From Trichobilharzia szidati (Eukaryota; Platyhelminthes; Trematoda; Strigeidida; Schistosomatidae): a stretch of DNA of 64,000 bases. The position numbers and the translations under genes were made by a program. The DNA is taken from positions 151,984,199-152,048,198 of the forward strand of contig OX235279.1 of the NCBI GenBank assembly GCA_944472155.2, given 5' to 3'. Under the pieces are notes generated by a model. It had not been told where the DNA came from and did no database searches. It saw only the letters and a list, made by a program, of their open reading frames with translations. Positions 55,640 through 64,000 of this stretch are shown here, one piece after another (position 1 is the stretch's first letter; every line of letters starts with the position of its first letter).

Positions 55640-55779
55640 AGCCAAACTGAAATCAACTAGACCGCGCAAATATCCTCAAGGTAAAGCTGGAGGCGGAACT
55701 TCAAACAGGGGATATGCCTTATCAACGCCCCACTTTTCAACCGATTGTTGACAAATATCCGGAACTTAATTGTCCATCT

Positions 55780-57040
55780 AACGATCTCCCGTGCATAACC
55801 GGCAATAATAACCTCAGGACAGCCCGTGACATCTAAAGCACGACGACTGGCTCCTGACAAACTGAGAATTGCTAGAAATGAATTCGATCATGTGCTCGCC
55901 CTTGGCTTCATTCAGCCATCGAACAGTCCATGGGCATTCCCACTTCATATGGTACCGAAAAAGGATAGCAACGATTGGCGACACACTGGTAATTACCGGT
56001 GAGTGAACGCCAAAACAACCCCTGATTGCTACCCTCTGCCTCACATGCACAACTTGATGGCAACGTTATCTGGCGCATCTATATTCTCTAAAATCGACTT
56101 AGTTAAGGCGTACAACCAAATCCCGATGGCACCAGCAGATATTCCGAAAACGGCTATCATTACGCCTTTCGGACTTTTTGAATTTCTACGTATGCCATTC
56201 GGTCTCCGGAATGCAGCACAAACATTCCAACGCTTCATCGATGGAGTATTTCGCGGTCTCGACTTTGTATACGCATACTTAGACGACTGCCTCATTGCCA
56301 GTCCAGATAAGGAAACTCGCCTTAGACACTTGGACTTGGCATTTGAAAGGTTACGCCAACATGGTGTTACCATCAATATTCAAAAGCGTCAAATAGGCTT
56401 GAACTCACTCGACTCCTTGGGTCACATTATTGACTGCAAGGGCATACGCCCACTGGCTAATAAAGTCGAGGCGATACGGAACTTCCCAGAGCCAAAGACA
56501 GTGAAAAGTCCCAGCACTTTTAACGGCTTGGTAAGTTATTATCAACGGTTTATTCCCAACTGTGCCTCTCTGATTCAGCCACTGACAAACCTTCTTCAAG
56601 GGAATAACAAGTTTATCGAACTTGACGCGTCTGCTCGAAATGCTTTCGCTCAGGTTAAAAAGATATTGTGGATGCCACACTTCTAATGTATCAGGATCCA
56701 ACGGCACCGTTAAGTATCTCAATTGATGCATCAGACACTGCAATCGGCGCAGTTCTGCAACAACTAGTTAACAAAGAGTGGCAACCACTCGCCTTTTTCT
56801 CGAGGCGCCTTCAATTAGCTGAAACGAAGTACAGCACATTCGGAAGAGAACTTATAGCTATGTACTGTGCTATACGTCATCTTCGACATTCATTTGAGTG
56901 TCGTGAATTCATAATTTTCACTACCCACAAACCTCTGACGTACTTCCTGAACTCAACTTCAGATAAGTATTCACCCAGGGAATCATGACAACTGGATTAC
57001 ATTTCGCAGTTTACATCGGATTTTCGCCATACATCCGGAG
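55780..57040 (+). pseudogene. Gypsy RT and RNase H
   Basis: RT begins with TSKARRLAPDKLRIARNEF and SNSPWAFPLHMVPKKDSNDW. A TGA interrupts at about 56002 just before VNAKTTPDCYPLPHMH. Further blocks: FSKIDLVKAYNQIPM, TPFGLFEFLRMPFGLRNAAQ, the catalytic YAYLDDCLIAS, and FNGLVSYYQRFIPN. RNase H starts after a frameshift near 56670: SISIDASDTAIGAVLQQ, LQLAETKYSTFGRELIA and FTTHKPLTYF. A stop at 56986 precedes SGVNKTVADALSRV. Confidence 0.85.
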
Positions 57041-57960
57041 TGAACAAAACTGTAGCAGATGCCTTGTCGCGCGTTTGTTCCCTCACCCAAATCGACGGCA
57101 TAGACTTTGTAAAACCGACTCGTCTTCAAAAAGAAGATACTGAGCTTCAGCATGAGTTGTCGACAACAACTCTACAATTACCCGAGAAACCCTTGGGTAT
57201 GAGAAGAGGTACTATTCTCTGCGACATTCCCATTAGTACTCCTCGCCCCATCGTGCCTAAAAGTTATCGCCGTAACGTCTTCAATACGTTGCGTGGCTTA
57301 TCCCACTCAGGTATTCGAACTGCAGTCAAACTCGTGACTAGTCGGTTTTGTTGGCCTGGTATTAATAAGGAAGTAAGGGAATGGGCACACACGTGCTTAG
57401 CTTGCAAAAAGTGCAAGGTGGTGAGACACACCAAAAGCCCCCTTGGTATCTTTCTTATCCCTGATGTCCGTTTCGAACACGTCCATATAGATTTAGTTGG
57501 ACCGCTTCCAGAATCTCATGGATATACCTATGTCTTAGCTTGCATCGATCGTTTCACACGATGGCCTGAAGCAGTACCTCTCAAGGATGTATCTACTGAA
57601 ACCGCCGCACGCGTCTTTGTAGAAAGATGGATCGCAAACTTTGGATGCTCATCTTCCATAACAACTGATCGCGGGCAGCAATTCGAAAGTGGCTTATTCT
57701 TCGCCCTGACTAAAATCCTTGGTTGCATGCGTTTTCGAACAACAGCCTACCATCCTCAAGCTAGTTGTATCGTAGAACGTCTACGCAGACAGTTGAAAGC
57801 TGGTTTATCAGCTGCAAGCAACACCCATTGGACTGAATCCCTTCCGTTAGTCCTCCTAGGGATACGAAACGCCTTAAAAACCGATGTTGGTTGTACTGTG
57901 GCACGACACTACGACTTCCAGATGACTTTGTTTCTCCCTCGAGCTTCCCACCAGCGGTAG
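57040..57960 (+). pseudogene. Gypsy integrase
   Basis: A 306-residue open frame. The zinc domain is RGLSHSGIRTAVKLVTSRF with CLACKKCK. The catalytic core is FEHVHIDLVGPLPESHGYT (first Asp), SSITTDRGQQFES (second Asp) and ASCIVERLRRQLKAG (Glu). So the D,D-35-E residues are all present. The frame fails after LKTDVGCTVARHYD, and downstream C-terminal sequence continues in other frames to 58420. Confidence 0.83.
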
Positions 57961-58420
57961 ATCACGCCTCATACGCCAGCAGGCTTACTAATGCAATGCG
58001 TTCAGTTAAACCTGTTCCTCTTCAACCGCAGTCCATTGATGTCTTCGTTCCCCCTATTTAAAAACTTCTTCACACGTATTTGTTCTTCGTGACTCTGTGC
58101 GCCGACCTCTGGAACCCCCATATAATGGATCATATTAAGTCATTCAACGAATGTATAAATTCCTCGCATTAGACAAAAAGGCCGCTAAGACACCATCAGC
58201 ATCGACCGTCTGAAACCGGCTTACTTGGAAGGCAATCCTATTAGCCTATAGCTGAGCGTACACAATAATCCACAGGCAATCGAATATCGTTTAGCCCTCA
58301 AAGAACTCACTAGCACGGCGAAAGCCACTGAACCTTCTGTCGAGCCTCCTAAGAGAACGCGCTCTGGACTAAACGTTAGATTCCCAGAATACCTTCAGAC
58401 CTATACCACATAACTGAGTG

Positions 58421-59189
58421 GTGTGATTCACCCAACACATTCGTTGGTGGTATTAACTATTATTTTTTTCTTTTCAGACACATCAACTTTTTTATGTAGC
58501 ATCACTGAACACAAGTAAAAGATTTTTTCTATAACCGCACAATTAACATGCACTAAGAGAATTAGATGTATATTTTTCGATGTTCTAAACTTTGCATTAT
58601 TTTACTGTATGGTATAGATCCTAGAGATGATCATCAAAATTTTTAAACGCTGATTTGGTACATTTTCCTCAACAAGGTTCTTAGCATTCTTGTTTTCTTT
58701 TCCAGGTGCGACGGGTACTGTACAGGAAACAAACGAAGCACAAGGTCCAACGGACAAACAACAGGGAAGGGATGTACATACACCATATTGGCATAGATAG
58801 ACAGACCAGCAGGCACTCCACCAAGCCGCTCCGAAGATTTTTTTTCACCCATAAGGGAACCATCGAGTGTTTTTACTTCCAGCTGGTTCTGTCTTAGGGT
58901 CCTCACAACCCCACTAGGGGGGAGTGAGCTGTAGCGGTAAATAATTCCCCAAAATTATTGACCACAGCTATCATCACTGAACAGTGGATGCTGACCCTCA
59001 CTGTTTAAGTCGACTCGTTTAGCTGAAGGCCTCCAGTCAAGCATCCATGCCATTTGGTACTCCGTCGTGTCACGTGCGTGCACGATCACTAGCCAGTTAA
59101 GCATTCAAGTCGGCCTAAGATTTGGCCCCGAAGTATATCTCATACTTTGGACGATCATTTGTGACGTTTTGCTTTGTCTTTGATACACG
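58421..59189. other. Region between Gypsy and Penelope-like elements
   Basis: Expected place of a 3' LTR, but no direct repeat of 5' sequence was seen. A relatively GC-rich stretch (58700-59120) may be the 5' part of the Penelope-like element. No coding call. Confidence 0.35.
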
Positions 59190-60440
59190 AGGAACGAGTA
59201 CTTTAGAAGTTGTTGGTATAAGATCTTGCGTCAGTCTACTCCGTACAATTCACGAACATCAATACCGTCAGCCTCTAAAATATCTCTGGACATTACATCG
59301 TTATTCACAAAGGTACCTCTCATAAAAACGGTTAATTACATATGTGAATAAGTGGATAACCAGTCCATAAATTTTGGCATTCATACTGAAATCCTAAAAG
59401 AATTGTTATTAATTTGTATCATGAATGTAAACTTCAAATTTGATGGCACGCTTTACAGGCAAGTGGACCGGGTGGCGATGGGGTCCCCATTGGGTCCTAT
59501 TTTGGCTGATTTCTTTCTAAGTAGGCTAAAAAATGGGCCTTTGAACAACCTTATCAGTAAGCTCTCATTTTATTGCCAATGTTTGGATGATACCTTCATT
59601 CTTTGTGATAATGATTTGTATAGGAGTACAATAATTACTGAATTCAATGAAGTACATTTGGCTATGAAATTCACATGCAAAGAGGAATCCCGAGACAGTA
59701 TTGCCTTCCTGAATGTGCTCCTTACAAGAAAATCAGATGGTAGCATTACAAGAAATTTGCATAGAAGAAGTACTTGGACAGGACAATATGCACATTTTCA
59801 TAGCTTCGTTCCTATCAAGTACTAAAGAAATTTACTGAAGATCCTCAGCCACAGAGTTAGAACTAAATGCTCAGAAGAAGTAATTGAAGATGAATTAAGC
59901 ATTGTATATGATACTTGGATCGAAAATAGCTATCTCGAAAAATCTGTCAAGAAACACAACAAAGAAAGAAGCCACTTTATATACGACTGCAATTCAAGGG
60001 CGATATAGCAAGTGAGATAATTACGAGGAAATTAAGAAAATCAGTTCAAAGAACTTTTATTGCTGGCGAACTACACGTCTTATTCTCTACACGACCGATG
60101 GTGCTACCTCGACTGAAAGACGAAGAGCCTAGACTAGCCACTTCAAATTGTATCTACCAATTCAACTGCCCTTGTGGAGCGAGTTATATTGGCCGTTGCT
60201 CTAGGAACTTGATTTTTCGTGCTCGCTCGAGATAATCTCCCAGTATGGCTAAGTCAAGGTGTAATGAAAATCGTTAACATTTCGATATTGAACCATCTGG
60301 TGCAAACCGGCCAGAAAGCCAGCGTGGAAGAATCCTTCTCTATAATCAATCGGGTGCCTAATAAATTGGCAAAATCATCGAAGTACCGCATGCTCCAAAC
60401 AGCAGAGGCTATTGCATTTTGCCTCAAATAACCAGTGCTC
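59190..60440 (+). pseudogene. Penelope-like element: RT plus GIY-YIG-like endonuclease
   Basis: The RT begins KISLDITSLFTKVPLIKTVN (about 59275). A TAA at about 59348 follows, then DGTLYRQVDRVAMGSPLGPI and LADFFLSRLKNGPL. Next is the catalytic QCLDDTFILCD (DD present) and SIAFLNVLLTRKSDGS. After the stop at 59824 the C-terminus continues in other frames: IYQFNCPCGASYIGRCSRNL (about 60150-60210), then DNLPVWLSQGV and NHLVQTGQKASVEESFSII. That is the GIY-YIG nuclease of Penelope-like elements. These elements encode both RT and nuclease in one frame; here it is broken at several points. Confidence 0.82.
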
Positions 60441-62106
60441 TGTGTTCAAAAGAATCAAGTTCAGCCCTACTACTGCCCTGGCCTTCAGTAGAGACTATAA
60501 ATTCATGAATTTGTGATATCATCTTTCCTAATTTTTCTGGCATTCAGCTTATTTTATGTTGATGCTATTGAGCTGTAATCTATTAATATTATTGATTCGA
60601 TGTTATTTAAACGACATTAATGTTGTTAATAACACTAATTCATTCATTAACTATAATTTAAATATAACTGTAGAGCCTGATGATGAAGTTATCGAAAAGA
60701 GTACTCTTTGTTCAGTATCCATTTTTTGAAAATATAATTATTTGTTACAAATGACTAGTAAATTGAGTTTGCTTTAAGAAGTATAAGTATGGAAGTAGTT
60801 AGTAGTACAGCAACTTAGTTAAAGTCTATTTAACAGGGTTAAATGGGTATTGGAGCAAATATTAGCCACTACCATATCTGCTGATCAGCTTGGCCCACTC
60901 CTGTCCTACATTGCAGCTATTCATGCGGTCGGTTCGATTTAGTGCAAATGTCCATACTACCAACTAAGGAGATACTGAAGCATTCAGCACAGTCTATAAT
61001 GCTGATTCTACTCGCCGTCATATTATCAATGGCCTGTTAAGTATTTTAGGAATCATAAAATGCCATGCGCATATTGTAGAAAATCAGCACAACCGAAATT
61101 GAATCTATATTAAGCGGCCTGCCTGTCCCTCATCAATACAGTATTCTATTAATTGAATAATACACAACTGCAATCATATTAGACAACTGAGGTCACCTGC
61201 TCGATCACTTATCCGCTTGATGTATCGTCACTGTGAGTTCGATTGTTTACAGAGGATCCTCAGCCAGCAAAGCGTTCATTTGAATTTACCACAAAGTGTG
61301 TGGAAAATAGCACCGATTTTCTGCCGTTGTCTTACTAGCTGTTCCAGTACATGTCTTTACATAAGTGCAGTCGGAATATAGGAAAATAGTGATGTGCAAA
61401 AAATGTACCCGCCTTATCAGCGAAAAACAGCGAAAACACTCATACCAATTTCATAACCCGTAATTTGGATTTCTAGTTTTCAGTCGACCTGAATGACTTT
61501 GAGAAAGGCAATCAACTAGTGAGCATTAACTTTAAACTCTCTCCACAAACCAATTAGTACCTTTTCCTTAAAACATCCGAAAGATTGGCTCGCCTGAAAA
61601 ACATCTCCGCGTTACACCAAACTGTTCCAAAAAATAATCGACTTTCATATACAACCTCACCATGCCAAGAGATATCAAAACCTATATTCAGGGAACTTAA
61701 TAAAACCTCCACCTACTGGGTGCATATAATTTCTCAGAGTCGATGGCCATTATAAATACCTGTCTGATCAGAAATCTATAGGTCAATGGCTTGGTAATGT
61801 GTCTAATGGAATAGATATTGCTTATGTAAAAAACAGCGAACTACGGATGGATAGAAATATTGACAAAAACCTTTTCTACTAAGTGCACTCTTTCTGACGA
61901 CATTGAAGCATGCAGAAAGCGACAATATTTCCAAATACGACGAAGCGGTCGTCGAAGATTTGGTTGGTAATGGGAACGGAACGAAACATAAATGTCCCAC
62001 AACACTCTTTGGCGATGGCAGTCGAGCATAAGATTACCGTATTTCAGCCTTAAGCCATTTAATTGGTACAGTGAAAAGGAAGTAGATGCCTTAAGAAGAA
62101 GAGCAG
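60441..62106. other. Unassigned
   Basis: Probably includes the 3' end of the Penelope-like element. Open frames at 61803-62029 (minus) overlap in two frames and lack family features. Nothing else recognised. Confidence 0.3.
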
Positions 62107-62182
62107 TGAAAACAGCTGTCGAGTACTCCCAGGTTTTCCAAGGGCTCTCTAGCTGACGTCAGCTCATGATTAAATTCTCCAA
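62107..62182 (+). mobile_element. SINE3 3' fragment
   Basis: Contains CGAGTACTCCCAGGTTTTCC and GACGTCAGCTCATGAT, the conserved SINE3 tail. The head is missing. Confidence 0.6.
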
Positions 62183-62379
62183 CCAATCAAACAAAATCCC
62201 TGGGAAACCAATACTTGACAACGCATTTTTCTATATATAGATATCGCAGTTACGCAGAGGTTTAGTATGGAGATAGTAGCTTGAAAAACTATAGGTTGGA
62301 ACATAAATTTTCGGAGAATTTTACACGGAGTGATGTTTTAAAGCTTAACTGTTCTGGAGCATATTTGATTGCGCAGACC

Positions 62380-63010
62380 CTAACGTCCTTCTGGCTGTAA
62401 CAGTGTTCTCTCGCTGTCTGAGAATAATGTTTTGAGTAAGGACTTAAAAAATACTGGATTTAAAATAAGCTATCTCGTCCAGAGTGGGTCAAAGTAAAAA
62501 ACACAACTCTTGAAACGTAGCCTTTCTTGTAATCATATCCAAGTTGCTTGGATGTAATATATCACTGGACACTCTCCACTCTTAGCTTGTCACATACACA
62601 AGCACTGCTGAGAATGAATGGGTGACGCTCTAGTAGGGATATGGCACACGTTTCGCATAATAATAGCTCAGCCTCATGGTTGTGAACGTTTTTAAGTATA
62701 TATCCTAGGGGCACTCTGGATTTTTGAGTCTGAAGTGTGACTAACTCGGACAATGTTAAGTTATTAGAGTACCTGAGTCAGTGATACAGCAGATCCGAGC
62801 GGTAATTCCACATCGATTGGGAACTCATCGAATGCGGTCCAACCACACTTGTTCAGGTTGAATTGTAGCTTCCATAAGCAGGGCCATGTGGTTACTGCAA
62901 ATAGTTTTTCCTGGACCATATTCCGACACTATCCTAGGTCGTCAAAATGGAGTTTACGAGCTACTGCGTGAAGGTCATCACTCCTCCACCTGCTAAACGA
63001 TCATCCAAAA
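62380..63010 (-). pseudogene. LINE A RT C-terminal remnant
   Basis: The minus strand reads TQKSRVPLGYILKNVHNHEA, CAISLLERHPFILSSACVC and DKLRVESVQ, then a diverged PTLDE block. This matches the TQKSRMLLGC to LRIESIQ stretch of the 45 kb copy. Stops and frameshifts are frequent. Confidence 0.72.
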
Positions 63011-63249
63011 AACGAAAGGTTTGCCGTGTTGGAAACAAGTCAATATGTCACTGACAAAGTGTAGAGAGAAGAGGACCCACGAATGTTTATCACCTCTCTT
63101 CTTACCTTCCATCAACGCACCATTTCGTAATTCGTGCATGAATTTGACTGACTATAAGTATATTGTAGACTATAAATTAGACTTGAACCAATATATTAAA
63201 ATCTATTCTAACAAAGTTTCTAGAGGTTTTTTCCTTTTTTCCAATTTTT

Positions 63250-63375
63250 AATGTCAAAAAACAGTGTTCCATTTCAAATTACACTTGTCGAATATGATCA
63301 TGCCTGTACAAACGGTGTGTTAATCATGTAAATGCTTAATTCATGTGAAATATAAATTATATTATTATTATATTA
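63250..63375 (+). repeat. LINE 3'-tail-type repeat
   Basis: GATCATGCCTGTACAAACGG, CATGTAAATGCTTAATTCAT and a final (ATT)n. This matches the style of the tail at 49090-49165. Confidence 0.5.
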
Positions 63376-63539
63376 ATTACAACAGAAGTGATTGGGCTAG
63401 CTTTAGGAGCCACAGACATAAGATTAACTATTTCGGACTTCCTGTTGAGGAATGATTCAAGCCAAGACAGTATTTCTATATCTCTTTATGTGCTACACAG
63501 ACAGACTATTTTGCAGACTGTTCCGACTGACTGCAATGT

Positions 63540-63660
63540 CAGAAAGAACAAACAGACTGTAAATTCAACATACATCGAAATATGTGTAATTTATATAAAA
63601 ACTTATCCATGCCTGTACAACTGGTATGTTCCTGCATAAACAGGAATAAATAAATATATT
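63540..63660 (+). repeat. LINE A-type 3' tail
   Basis: Ends CTTATCCATGCCTGTACAAC then TGGTATGTTCCTGC and AATAAATAAA. This is the same 3' end as the minus LINE A at 44112, here in plus orientation. Confidence 0.55.
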
Positions 63661-64000
63661 ATACTGATATTGAGCTGCGTTTTCCTAAGGAATTCAGCTT
63701 ATGCATTAGCCTCAAATGATCGACAACGTCGAATGCTTTACATATGTCGGATGAAATAACCTATGCTAGTTGTCTTCTGTCGCTGTTACTGGCTATGGAG
63801 TTATAGATATGAAGGTGACAGGTCATACATGATTGTAATTCTAAAAATCCACTGTAAACGGTGCTCAGAATATTATAGCAACGTGTGTGTTATAGAACGC
63901 TGTCTTCAATCGGTTTCTCCATAATTCCAGATGCTGTATGTGGAATACTGATTGGCTTGTAGTTGTTGACTCCCATTTTCGGGCCGCATTTGGGTTTGGG
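63660..64000 (-). pseudogene. LINE A-related RT fragment, runs off the window
   Basis: The minus strand, starting at the window edge, reads PKPKCGPKMGVNNYKPISI, a CMTCHLHIYNSIASNSDRRQ-like block and ISSDICKAFDVVDHLRLMHK. This parallels SSYRPISVTPIAS to FDTSKPFDRVDHLLLIHK of LINE A but is clearly another subfamily. Its 5' part lies beyond the window. Confidence 0.7.

Larger units (their letters stand above)
55640..58420 (+). mobile_element. Gypsy-type pol region (RT, RNase H, integrase)
   Basis: Continuous order RT - RNase H - integrase is diagnostic of Metaviridae/Gypsy. The segment ends with a KRTRSGLNVRFPEYLQ-like C-terminal tail (about 58350-58412), seen at the integrase end of flatworm Gypsy elements. 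No flanking LTRs could be recognised, and the gag-protease part is displaced to 49440-50540. Confidence 0.8.

Noticed and set aside
49166..58640. LTRs flanking the Gypsy-type region
   Set aside because: I compared sequence before 49440 with that after 58420 and saw no convincing direct repeat.
61803..62029. Two overlapping minus-strand open frames as a small gene
   Set aside because: No motif, no splice support, and both frames are equally open, as expected by chance.
1..64000. CRISPR-like arrays
   Set aside because: No regularly spaced direct repeats were seen; all repeats are dispersed transposons or microsatellites.

Overview
This is a eukaryotic, AT-rich, intron-rich and transposon-saturated window. 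The repeats point to a trematode flatworm, most likely a blood fluke (Schistosomatidae): an RTE-clade LINE resembling schistosome SR2, CR1/Jockey-type LINEs, a Gypsy-type pol, a Penelope-like element and several tRNA-derived SINEs. That assignment is inference from element types, not from a database search. No bacterial operon, rRNA, CRISPR array or functional tRNA gene was seen.

Positions 1187-30367 (minus strand) hold the one host gene I can reconstruct: a 12-exon coiled-coil protein of about 586 residues. Its exons have GT/AG borders and mutually compatible phases at all 11 junctions, and its ATG is preceded by an in-frame stop. The N-terminal C-x-x-C-G-V-S-Y-L-I block and Glu/Lys/Leu-rich heptads suggest LEKR1 (leucine-, glutamate- and lysine-rich protein 1). 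Only about 6% of the gene is coding. The introns contain RTE copies, LINE 3' ends and four SINE types, including a near-identical inverted RTE-derived pair in introns 5 and 10.

Positions 30430-49170 are a pile of non-LTR elements. There is a minus-strand CR1/Jockey-like LINE ('LINE C'). A plus-strand LINE ('LINE A', 31954-38325) is interrupted by a second LINE ('LINE B', about 33530-35650) and by a SINE (36585-36768). These are followed by a nearly full-length minus-strand RTE (38540-41745), a repeat of another LINE-tail type, and a second, minus-strand LINE A (44112-47935) with a full-length ORF1 but an internally deleted ORF2.

Positions 49440-58420 look like one Gypsy-type element split by about 5 kb. 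Gag and protease lie at 49440-50540, and reverse transcriptase, RNase H and integrase at 55640-58420. Between them are LINE fragments and a minus-strand MULE-like DDE transposase gene with a FAR1/FLYWCH-like N-terminus and 28-58 nt introns. A Penelope-like element with reverse transcriptase and a GIY-YIG-like region follows at 59190-60440, then more LINE A remnants to the window end.

The elements are linked functionally. Two SINE types share one tRNA-like head but carry 3' ends matching two different resident LINE clades (RTE and LINE B), which suggests one Pol III promoter module was coupled to two retrotransposition machineries. Almost all mobile-element reading frames here are broken by stops, frameshifts or truncation.
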